Shown in pieces: positions 1-4,297 of a DNA stretch of 5,731 nucleotides. Position 1 is the first letter of the stretch. The number at the start of each line of letters is the position of its first letter. The stretch is from Actinomycetes bacterium. GTDB lineage: Bacteria; Actinomycetota; Actinomycetes; Mycobacteriales; Mycobacteriaceae. The position numbers were made by a program, and so were the translations under genes. The notes below the pieces were generated by a model that had not been told where the DNA came from, did not search any database, and saw only the letters and a program-made list of their open reading frames with translations. The stretch spans positions 1 through 5,731 of the forward strand of contig JAEZZR010000019.1 in assembly GCA_023418505.1 (NCBI GenBank). Direction: 5' to 3'.

Positions 1-402
1 GATGGTAGGCGGGTGTCAGCGATTGGTGAAGCCGTCGAACAAGCCGTTGAAGAAGGCCAAGATGGTGACTGGACGGCTGGCATTATCGAGGAATACACCG
101 GCCACGGTATCGGCACGCAGATGCACCAGTTGCCAGAAATCTTGAACTACCGTGCACGCGGTATTTTCCCGCGCATCAAGAATGGCATGGTGCTGGCGAT
201 CGAACCTATGCTGACCGATGGTGACATTGCCACCTTTGTGATGGAAGACGAGTGGACGGTAAAGACCTGTGATGGCTCCTTAGCTGCTCACTGGGAACAC
301 ACGGTCGCGAAAACACCAGACGGCATTTGGGTTTTAACTGCGCCCGACGGGGGAGTAGCAGGTCTTGCACCCTTCGGCATCACACCCGCACCCATCAACT
401 AA
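1..402 (+). CDS. map: Methionine aminopeptidase type I, C-terminal part (5' end outside window)
   Basis: This is the C-terminal part (133 residues seen) of the metal-dependent cytosolic enzyme that removes the initiator methionine from nascent proteins. Counting from the first codon in the window, visible hallmarks are GHGIG with the metal-ligand His at about residue 35, the substrate-contacting His at about 42 (MHQLPE), the ligand Glu at about 68 in AIEPM, and the ligand Glu at about 99 in HWEHT. The two Asp metal ligands of the family must lie upstream of the window. The pattern EDEWTVKTCDGSLAAHWEHT is typical of actinobacterial type I enzymes, as is a short extension after LTAPDGG. The frame is open from base 1, so the GTG at 13 is not taken as a start. 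Its place just before infA is the usual actinobacterial order. No frameshift is seen; identification is secure. Confidence 0.96.
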   Translation, partial: DGRRVSAIGEAVEQAVEEGQDGDWTAGIIEEYTGHGIGTQMHQLPEILNYRARGIFPRIKNGMVLAIEPMLTDGDIATFVMEDEWTVKTCDGSLAAHWEHTVAKTPDGIWVLTAPDGGVAGLAPFGITPAPIN

Positions 403-465
403 GGCGACATTCCCGCTTAAAAACCGAGCGGCTCAACTGGCCTGATTCAGTTCGTACACGGTGCG

Positions 466-505
466 ATCCGTCCTCGAAAATACATCTGAATCCGTCCTCG
501 AAAAT
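466..505. repeat. Two identical 16-base direct repeats, period 24
   Basis: ATCCGTCCTCGAAAAT occurs exactly at 466-481 and again at 490-505, separated by 8 bases. Nothing coding overlaps it convincingly. It lies about 50-90 bases upstream of the best infA promoter candidate, so a paired regulator-binding site is possible. The 10-base core TCCGTCCTCG also occurs once in the opposite orientation at 1209-1218, inside the rpsM leader. The repeat itself is seen directly; its function is inference. Confidence 0.8.
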
Positions 506-552
506 CAATAAACTCAGTATGTGAGTGATTTAATAGCGGCTCGGACTTTTGA

Positions 553-582
553 TTGAAAGCCCAATGATCTACAGTTGATAGT
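553..582 (+). promoter_or_regulatory. Candidate housekeeping-type promoter for infA
   Basis: TTGAAA at 553-558 (5 of 6 to TTGACA) is followed after 18 bases by GATAGT at 577-582 (4 of 6 to TATAAT). Transcription would start near 590, giving a leader of about 100 bases that contains the hairpin at 628-651. The map-infA gap of 286 bases makes a separate promoter plausible. The match is moderate and other readings are possible. Confidence 0.4.
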
Positions 583-627
583 CGGGTCATTATCAGGTGA
601 AGCGTAAGCAAGCTTGGGTGGCCTCGC

Positions 628-651
628 CCTCATTCATAAAAACGGATGAGG
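628..651 (+). promoter_or_regulatory. Hairpin in infA leader, followed by CTTTTC
   Basis: CCTCATTC (628-635) pairs with GGATGAGG (644-651) in 8 base pairs including one G-U, with an 8-base A-rich loop, and is followed by CTTTTC (652-657). GCCTC at 621-625 can pair instead with GAGGC at 648-652, so two exclusive folds exist. It sits 37 bases before the infA start. It could be an attenuator or a leader regulatory structure; the short T run makes it a weak terminator at best. Confidence 0.45.
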
Positions 652-681
652 CTTTTCAAACGAAAAATGTAGGGGAACGAC

Positions 682-686
682 GGAGG
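682..686 (+). promoter_or_regulatory. infA Shine-Dalgarno with unusually short spacing
   Basis: GGAGG ends only 2 bases before the infA ATG at 689, against 5-9 bases for the other genes here. The protein N-terminus (MAKKDGVIE) matches the conserved IF-1 start, so the start should not be moved. An alternative weaker site, AGGGG at 671-675, lies 13 bases upstream of the ATG. Confidence 0.55.
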
Positions 687-688
687 AT

Positions 689-910
689 ATGGCGAAAAAA
701 GACGGCGTCATCGAAATGGAAGGCACTATCATTGAGGCATTGCCGAACGCGATGTTTCGAGTTGAGCTCGGCAACGGGCACAAAGTGTTGGCTCATATTT
801 CAGGAAAGATGCGCCAACACTACATTCGTATCCTTCCTGAGGACCGCGTTGTCGTCGAACTCAGCCCGTACGACCTGGATCGCGGACGCATCGTTTACCG
901 CTACAAGTGA
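689..910 (+). CDS. infA: Translation initiation factor IF-1
   Basis: The 73-residue protein is a full-length IF-1, a single OB-fold (S1-like) domain that binds the 30S A site and cooperates with IF-2 and IF-3 at initiation. Family signatures are intact: KKDGVIEMEG at the N-terminus, then NAMFRVEL, GHKVLAHISGKMR, IRILPEDRVVVELSPYDL and the C-terminal RGRIVYRYK. Length and sequence are those of actinobacterial IF-1. The ATG at 689 is chosen because MAKKDG is the conserved beginning, even though GGAGG is just 2 bases upstream. It opens the visible ribosomal cluster, with rpmJ 35 bases downstream. A longer reading in another frame (597-941) overlapping this gene has no recognisable protein and is taken as a shadow. 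Identification is secure. Confidence 0.98.
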   Translation: MAKKDGVIEMEGTIIEALPNAMFRVELGNGHKVLAHISGKMRQHYIRILPEDRVVVELSPYDLDRGRIVYRYK

Positions 911-945
911 ACCGACACTAAGCCGATTTCGGCGGAGGTAGAACC

Positions 946-1062
946 ATGAAGGTACAGCCGAGTGTCAAGAAGATTTGTGACAACTGCAAAGTGATTCGCC
1001 GTCACGGCAAAGTCATGATCATCTGTGACAACCCACGACATAAGCAGCGTCAAGGCCGCTAA
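946..1062 (+). CDS. rpmJ: Ribosomal protein bL36, zinc-binding form
   Basis: A 38-residue protein beginning MKVQPSVKKICDNC and ending HKQRQGR is large-subunit protein L36, which binds 23S rRNA. The zinc ligands of the C+ form are present: Cys11, Cys14, Cys27 and His32. Many actinobacteria carry a second, zinc-independent L36 elsewhere that replaces this one under zinc limitation; whether this genome does cannot be seen. The protein ends QGR, one residue beyond the usual QG end. A strong Shine-Dalgarno, GGAGG at 934-938, lies 7 bases before the ATG and directly follows a small palindrome, GCCGATTTCGGC (922-933), which may influence loading. The gene is co-transcribed with infA (35-base gap); the next gene, rpsM, is 256 bases away behind a structured leader. 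Confidence 0.97.
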   Translation: MKVQPSVKKICDNCKVIRRHGKVMIICDNPRHKQRQGR

Positions 1063-1236
1063 GGCACGCGCTAGTTGAGTGGAAAACTAAAGATAAGCAC
1101 GTTATCACCAGCAGGTAGTGGAAGTCCTCGCACTGAAAACGCGCGGCTTCAAGCCCTAAGTTTGGGTTTAAGACGCAAGTTTGGACGTTGGCCCGTAAGG
1201 GTTTTGTACGAGGACGGACGTGGAACCAGTTGGAAC

Positions 1237-1257
1237 CCTCGGTTAAGGAGGCCGAGG
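1237..1257 (+). promoter_or_regulatory. Hairpin with AAGGAGG in loop, possible pseudoknot partner
   Basis: CCTCGG (1237-1242) pairs perfectly with CCGAGG (1252-1257); the 9-base loop is TTAAGGAGG. AGGAGG (1246-1251) is an exact complement of CCTCCT (1292-1297), so loop and downstream tract can form a 6-pair pseudoknot. No start codon is suitably placed after AAGGAGG, so it is not an ordinary ribosome site. A competing small hairpin AACC/GGTT (1234-1244) overlaps the 5' arm. Confidence 0.55.
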
Positions 1258-1298
1258 CTAGGGCAGGCAAGTTCTAGAGATGATGTGACCACCTCCTC

Positions 1299-1315
1299 TT
1301 CACTAACGGAGTGAA
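1299..1315 (+). promoter_or_regulatory. Hairpin sequestering the rpsM Shine-Dalgarno
   Basis: TTCACT (1299-1304) pairs perfectly with AGTGAA (1310-1315) around the loop AACGG. The rpsM Shine-Dalgarno GGAG (1308-1311) lies half in the loop and half in the stem, 7 bases before the ATG at 1319. GGAG can also pair with CTCC at 1293-1296. Either pairing would reduce ribosome access; the competing pseudoknot with 1246-1251 would remove CTCC from this role. Confidence 0.55.
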
Positions 1316-1318
1316 AAT

Positions 1319-1690
1319 ATGGCACGTATTGCCGGCGTAGACCTCCCCCGCGAAAAGCGGTTAGAGGTAGCGCTTACTTACATATACGGCGTTGGCCGCA
1401 CTCGCGCCCAGGAGACCCTGGCCGCGACCGGTGTATCACCGGACACGCGCGTAAAGGACGCCACTGAAGAAGAGCTCGTGAAGCTCCGCGAGTACATTGA
1501 AAGCAACTACAAGGTTGAAGGCGATCTGCGTCGCGAGGTGCAAGCAGATATTCGCCGCAAGATTGAAATCGGGTGCTACCAGGGCTTGCGTCACCGTCGT
1601 GGACTGCCCGTTCGTGGTCAGCGCACTAAGACCAACGCACGCACCCGGAAGGGTCCGAAGCGTACCGTTGCTGGAAAGAAGAAGGCGTAA
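1319..1690 (+). CDS. rpsM: Ribosomal protein uS13
   Basis: The 123-residue product is small-subunit protein S13, which sits in the 30S head, contacts 16S rRNA, the P-site tRNA and, with S19, the intersubunit bridge to the 50S. Features: N-terminal MARIAGVDLPREKRLEVALTYIYGVG with a helix-two-turns-helix-like segment (about residues 15-50), a central helical region with EGDLRREV, and the diagnostic C-terminal GLRHRRGLPVRGQRTKTNARTRKGP (about 89-114) ending in a lysine-rich tail that reaches the tRNA. Length is normal for actinobacteria. The ATG at 1319 has GGAG 7 bases upstream, but this lies in a hairpin, and a 256-base structured region precedes the gene, suggesting translation control of the rpsM-rpsK part of the operon. 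rpsK follows after 40 bases. Confidence 0.98.
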   Translation: MARIAGVDLPREKRLEVALTYIYGVGRTRAQETLAATGVSPDTRVKDATEEELVKLREYIESNYKVEGDLRREVQADIRRKIEIGCYQGLRHRRGLPVRGQRTKTNARTRKGPKRTVAGKKKA

Positions 1691-1730
1691 CCCTTCCGGG
1701 TACACCACCAAACTCGTAGGAGATTAGATT

Positions 1731-2138
1731 ATGGCTGCTACTAAGTCACGTTCATCGGTGGCCCGCAAGGGACGGCGTAAGAATCGCCAGAACGTTCCTC
1801 ACGGTCACGCATACATTAAGTCGACGTTTAATAACACGATCGTTTCAATCACGGACCCAACGGGTGCTGTCCTATCTTGGGCATCCTCCGGTCAGGTCGG
1901 TTTCAAAGGTTCACGTAAGTCCACTCCATTTGCCGCCCAGCTGGCAGCCGAGTCTGCTGCTCGCCGCGCTCAAGAATATGGTGTGAAGAAGGTTGACGTT
2001 TTCGTCAAGGGTCCCGGCTCTGGCCGTGAAACCGCGATTCGTTCGCTTCAAGCAACGGGTATTGAGGTCGGATCCATTCAGGATGTGACCCCACAGCCGC
2101 ACAACGGTTGTCGCCCCCCGAAGCGACGCCGCGTCTGA
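1731..2138 (+). CDS. rpsK: Ribosomal protein uS11
   Basis: The 135-residue product is small-subunit protein S11, part of the 30S platform, where it binds 16S rRNA next to the mRNA exit channel and the Shine-Dalgarno helix. Hallmarks are a basic N-terminal extension (about residues 1-22), then HAYIKSTFNNTIVSITD, GAVLSWASSGQVGFKGSRKSTPFAAQ, DVFVKGPGSGRETAIRSL, and the near-invariant end DVTPQPHNGCRPPKRRRV. The Asn-Gly in PHNGC is the site where E. coli S11 is known to carry isoaspartate; whether it does here cannot be seen. The start at 1731 has AGGAGA about 7 bases upstream. It is 40 bases after rpsM and 138 bases before rpoA. In many bacteria rpsD lies in this position; here it is absent. Identification is secure. 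Confidence 0.98.
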   Translation: MAATKSRSSVARKGRRKNRQNVPHGHAYIKSTFNNTIVSITDPTGAVLSWASSGQVGFKGSRKSTPFAAQLAAESAARRAQEYGVKKVDVFVKGPGSGRETAIRSLQATGIEVGSIQDVTPQPHNGCRPPKRRRV

Positions 2139-2276
2139 GCGTTCATACGAGGCCTTAGAGTCTCCACGTCGAGTCGGAAAACTCACTGGTTTTACCGATA
2201 TCAACCTGTTACTAGCGCCTGCTGGTAACGCAACCCGACGTCATATGGCGGATGTTGGGAAGAAAGGATCACAGAC
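2139..2276 (+). promoter_or_regulatory. Structured rpsK-rpoA gap, candidate rpoA leader
   Basis: The 138-base gap contains a strong hairpin at 2208-2229: GTTACTAGC pairs with GCTGGTAAC (9 pairs, one G-U) around the tetraloop GCCT. GAGT/ACTC forms a small hairpin at 2171-2184. ACGTCG (2166-2171) is complementary to CGACGT (2236-2241) and could close the whole unit. No T-run follows the hairpin, so it is not a classical terminator. The segment GAGTCGGAAAACT at 2171-2183 resembles GAGTGGAAAACT at 1077-1088 in the rpsM leader. The region may tune rpoA/rplQ expression or stabilise or process the mRNA; function is inference. Confidence 0.5.
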
Positions 2277-3266
2277 GTGCTCATTGCACAGCGCCCCACT
2301 CTAACAGAAGAGAAGGTTAGCGACTACCGCTCACGGTTCACCCTGGAGCCCCTCGAGCCTGGTTTCGGCTACACATTAGGCAATTCTTTGCGCCGCACCC
2401 TGCTGTCCTCCATCCCTGGAGCTGCAGTCACGTCCATCCGTATTGACGGCGTCCAGCACGAGTTCTCAACCGTGCCGGGTGTGAAGGAAGACGTTGCTGA
2501 GATCACGCTGAACGTTAAGGAAATTGTCCTCTCGTCGGAAAACGACGAGCCCGTGGTTATGTACTTGCGCAAGGCTGGCGCCGGAGTTGTCACTGCTGGT
2601 GACATCATGCCGCCTGCAGGCGTGGAGATTCACAACCCGGATCAGCATCTGGCCACCCTTTCTGAAAAGGGCAAGCTAGAGATCGAGCTGACGGTGGAGC
2701 GTGGACGCGGCTACGTGTCTGCAACCCAGAACAAGACACCGGATGCGGAGATTTCACGCATCCCCGTGGACTCCATTTACAGTCCCGTGCTGCGAGTGAC
2801 CTACAAGGTGGAAGCCACGCGTGTTGAACAGCGCACGGACTTCGACCGCCTGGTCGTGGACGTAGAAACAAAGCCGGCAATCGCCCCTCGTGATGCGCTT
2901 GCTTCGGCTGGTAAGACGCTTGTTGAGCTCTTCGGCTTGGCACAAGAGCTGAACACGGAAGCTGAAGGTATTGAGATCGGTTCGTCGGCGACTGACGAAA
3001 CATTAGCGCAGGATTTGGCGCTACCGATTGAAGACCTCGGCTTGCAGTCGCGTTCTTACAACGCTTTGCGTCGTCGCGGTATTTTGACCGTTGGTGAGCT
3101 GGTTGCCCACTCAGAGGCGGATCTGCTGGACATTCGTAACTTCGGTTCGAAGTCCATTGAGGAAATCAAGGAGAAGCTGGCTGGTTTGGGTATGACCCTA
3201 AAGGATGCGGTCATGCTGGGTGCCTCAACGGATCAGGCCGGTTCTATTCAGTTCAGCGACGAGTAA
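2277..3266 (+). CDS. rpoA: DNA-directed RNA polymerase subunit alpha
   Basis: The 329-residue protein is the alpha subunit, whose dimer seeds assembly of core RNA polymerase and whose C-terminal domain contacts UP-element DNA and activators. The N-terminal domain (about 1-228) shows the dimerisation motif GFGYTLGNSLRRTLLSSIPG (about 29-48), GVKEDVAEITLNVKEI, and the later conserved ALASAGKTLVELF. An acidic linker (about 229-246) leads to the C-terminal helix-hairpin-helix domain (about 247-308), with DNA-contact residues equivalent to E. coli Arg265, Asn268, Gly296, Lys298 and Ser299 at Arg259, Asn262, Gly290, Lys292 and Ser293. The start is GTG at 2277: MLIAQRPTLTEE is the conserved actinobacterial beginning, and AAAGGA ends 8 bases upstream. 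rplQ follows after 45 bases, and a structured 138-base gap precedes the gene. No anomaly in the protein. Confidence 0.98.
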   Translation: MLIAQRPTLTEEKVSDYRSRFTLEPLEPGFGYTLGNSLRRTLLSSIPGAAVTSIRIDGVQHEFSTVPGVKEDVAEITLNVKEIVLSSENDEPVVMYLRKAGAGVVTAGDIMPPAGVEIHNPDQHLATLSEKGKLEIELTVERGRGYVSATQNKTPDAEISRIPVDSIYSPVLRVTYKVEATRVEQRTDFDRLVVDVETKPAIAPRDALASAGKTLVELFGLAQELNTEAEGIEIGSSATDETLAQDLALPIEDLGLQSRSYNALRRRGILTVGELVAHSEADLLDIRNFGSKSIEEIKEKLAGLGMTLKDAVMLGASTDQAGSIQFSDE

Positions 3267-3311
3267 GTCTGACACTCGTTTGGAAAAGAGAAGTTTTAAC
3301 TAGGAGTAAAC

Positions 3312-3848
3312 ATGCCCAAGCCAACGAAGGGCGCTCGCCTGGGTGGAAGCCCAGCACACGAGAGGCTGATCATGGCTAACCTCGCGCAGGAGCTGTTCCT
3401 GCATGGCCAGATCACGACTACGGTAGCGAAGGCTCGTCGCCTGAAGCCCTACGCGGAGAAGCTCATCACGAAGGCTCGCCGCGGTGACATTCACGCGCGT
3501 CGCACGGTAGCGAAGAAACTGCAAAACAAGGACACCTTGTACGTCCTATTCGATGAGGTTGCACCTTCTATTGATGCAGACCGCGAGGGCGGCTACACAC
3601 GCATCACGAAGATCGGTAACCGTCGCGGTGACAACGCTCCCATGGCGATCATTTCTCTGGTGACGGAGAAGCTTGAAAAGAAAGCCGTTGTGAAGGACGC
3701 GGAAAAGACCGCTGCGAAGGCTGCTGAAGAAGCTGCAGAAGAGCCTGTGAAGGACGAAGTTGTAGAGGCTCCCGCCGAAGAGGCTGTGGAAGCTGAAGTT
3801 GCTGAAAAGCCTACAGAGGCCGAAGCTGGCGAGGAAAAGGCTGAATAA
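3312..3848 (+). CDS. rplQ: Ribosomal protein bL17 with acidic C-terminal extension
   Basis: The 178-residue product is large-subunit protein L17, located near the peptide exit tunnel. The conserved core (about 1-122) begins MPKPTKGARLGGSPAHERLIMANLAQEL and continues through TTVAKARRLKPYAEKLITKAR, YVLFDEVAP, GGYTRITKIGNRRGDNAPMAIISLV. After this comes an extension of about 56 residues rich in Ala, Glu, Val and Lys (123-178), low in complexity and probably disordered; E. coli L17 has only 127 residues. Such tails are common in actinobacterial L17, and its role is unknown. AGGAG ends 5 bases before the ATG. It is the last gene of the operon here: a long hairpin follows at 3893-3948. truA, often next in actinobacteria, is not found downstream in this window. 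Confidence 0.98.
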   Translation: MPKPTKGARLGGSPAHERLIMANLAQELFLHGQITTTVAKARRLKPYAEKLITKARRGDIHARRTVAKKLQNKDTLYVLFDEVAPSIDADREGGYTRITKIGNRRGDNAPMAIISLVTEKLEKKAVVKDAEKTAAKAAEEAAEEPVKDEVVEAPAEEAVEAEVAEKPTEAEAGEEKAE

Positions 3849-3892
3849 GCTCAACTTGTCACTCCGGATCGTCTTGTAAACGCGATTTAGAG

Positions 3893-3948
3893 AAGGGGCA
3901 ACACTTTTTAAGGGGCTGACATAGCTCTAAGGAAAGTGTTGCCCCCTT
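3893..3948. terminator. Long hairpin after rplQ, probable operon terminator
   Basis: GGGGCAACACTTT (3895-3907) pairs perfectly with AAAGTGTTGCCCC (3933-3945), 13 pairs, extended inward by two T-G pairs and outward by AA/TT (3893-3894 with 3947-3948) across one unpaired C. The apical part can form a second stem, GGGCT/AGCTC around GACAT. It begins 44 bases after the rplQ stop. There is no U-run on either strand, which is common for actinobacterial terminators. Being symmetric, it could also act on read-through from the convergent - strand gene. Confidence 0.75.
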
Positions 3949-4090
3949 GCTATGCCCGCGCCTAGCTGTGCTCACGCCGCGTTATGCCCGCGCCCTGCTA
4001 TGGTCACGCCCTACTGTGCTCACGCCCTGCCGTGCGCACGCCGCGTTATGCCCGCGCCCAGCTGTGCTCACGCCGCGTTAGGCCGGTGCC
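3947..4090. repeat. Nine tandem 16-base repeats
   Basis: Nine contiguous units of exactly 16 bases run from 3947 to 4090, most ending CACGCC or CGCGCC. Rough consensus is CTGCTRTGCYCACGCC. Units 3 (3979-3994) and 7 (4043-4058) are identical, GCGTTATGCCCGCGCC. Units 2 (3963-3978) and 8 (4059-4074) differ at the first two or three bases only. The order reads A-B-A, three variants, A-B-A, suggesting growth by duplication of larger blocks. The period is not a multiple of 3 and no credible protein is encoded. The first two bases overlap the terminator arm. It may be a variable-number repeat or a protein-binding array. Confidence 0.88.
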
Positions 4091-4180
4091 GCCTTCCGCG
4101 TATTCAGAAGCGCTGCTCTTAGAAGCTCCGCCAAAGAACCGTCTCCAGGAGACTGTCGAACGACAAGACTCATTTGGAAT
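4091..4180. other. Non-coding stretch with small palindromes
   Basis: No gene is recognisable on either strand between the tandem repeats and the two direct repeats. GTCTCCAGGAGAC (4141-4153) is a perfect palindrome around a central A, and TGTCG/CGACA (4154-4165) follows directly with a 2-base centre. A short open frame crossing the region on the - strand has no acceptable start signal. Together with its neighbours this forms the 449-base convergent gap 3849-4297. Confidence 0.5.
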
Positions 4181-4268
4181 GACCGTTCGCGTTCGCGGAG
4201 CGCTCGAGACATTGTGACTGGTGCGATTGACATTATCGGGAACGACCGTTCGCGTTCGCGGAGTGCTC
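4181..4268. repeat. Two 25-base direct repeats, period 63
   Basis: GACCGTTCGCGTTCGCGGAG plus five bases occurs at 4181-4205 and 4244-4268 with one difference (C at 4201, T at 4264). The flanks immediately upstream are also alike (CATT...GGAAT and CATT...GGAAC), so the ancestral unit was longer, about 35-38 bases. The first copy ends in the palindrome GAGCGCTC (4198-4205). It looks like a dispersed intergenic element or a duplicated protein-binding site; which one cannot be told from a single locus. Confidence 0.75.
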
Positions 4269-4273
4269 ACTCC
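4260..4273 (-). terminator. Weak hairpin downstream of the - strand membrane gene
   Basis: GGAGT (4260-4264) pairs with ACTCC (4269-4273) around a 4-base loop, starting 24 bases beyond the stop of the - strand gene. The stem is short and no U-run follows, so termination here is only possible; the larger hairpin at 3893-3948 is the stronger candidate further on. Confidence 0.25.
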
Positions 4274-4297
4274 TGAGCGCGCATTTAACTGTCGCCC

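Larger units (their letters stand above)
1063..1318 (+). promoter_or_regulatory. Structured leader before rpsM, candidate ribosomal-protein autoregulatory RNA
   Basis: The gap is long for this operon and full of complementary segments. A long-range helix pairs 1124-1130 GTCCTCG with 1209-1215 CGAGGAC, continued by AC/GT (1132-1133 with 1206-1207) and AAAAC/GTTTT (1136-1140 with 1201-1205). It encloses an irregular hairpin at 1143-1176 (GCG/CGC, CTT/AAG, AAGCCC/GGGTTT, loop TAAGTTT) and a small GTAA-looped hairpin CCC/GGG at 1192-1201. Downstream, CCTCGG/CCGAGG (1237-1257) presents TTAAGGAGG in its loop. The rpsM ribosome site lies in a final hairpin at 1299-1315. Small hairpins TAGTT/AACTA (1072-1089) and GATAA/TTATC (1092-1106) stand at the 5' side. 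Known parallel: the E. coli alpha operon leader before rpsM is a pseudoknot bound by S4. No homology to it is seen, and rpsD is not in this operon, so the ligand is open. No clear promoter is seen here. Confidence 0.6.

Noticed and set aside
399..420. Small hairpin over the map stop codon (TAAG-G-CG / CGCTTA)
   Set aside because: Six pairs with a bulge, overlapping the coding end and followed by A rather than T; too weak for a terminator call.
597..941. 114-codon + strand open frame overlapping infA
   Set aside because: It covers the whole of infA in another frame, has no recognisable protein character and no good ribosome site; infA is certain.
1019..1270. 83-codon - strand open frame across the rpmJ-rpsM gap
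   Set aside because: Overlaps rpmJ antisense, no recognisable features, and the region is better explained as structured leader.
1280..1288. Minimal upstream reading frame ATG ATG TGA in the rpsM leader
   Set aside because: No convincing ribosome site at suitable distance, and two-codon frames are common by chance.
1107..2226. ACCAGCAGG (1107-1115) is complementary to CCTGCTGGT (2218-2226), a possible leader-leader interaction
   Set aside because: A 9-base match between two regions of this size is near chance level, and 2218-2226 is already within a strong local hairpin.
3947..4090. CRISPR array
   Set aside because: Units are 16 bases, contiguous and degenerate with no spacers; this is a tandem repeat.
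3984..4217. 77-codon + strand open frame through the tandem repeats
   Set aside because: Its sequence derives from the 16-base repeats, whose period is not a multiple of 3, so no protein repeat is maintained; no start signal.
4046..4270. 74-codon - strand open frame with repeated PRTRTV-type segments
   Set aside because: The protein repeat is simply the 63-base DNA duplication (a multiple of 3) read in frame and its other end is the 16-base tandem array; the GTG start has no properly spaced ribosome site.
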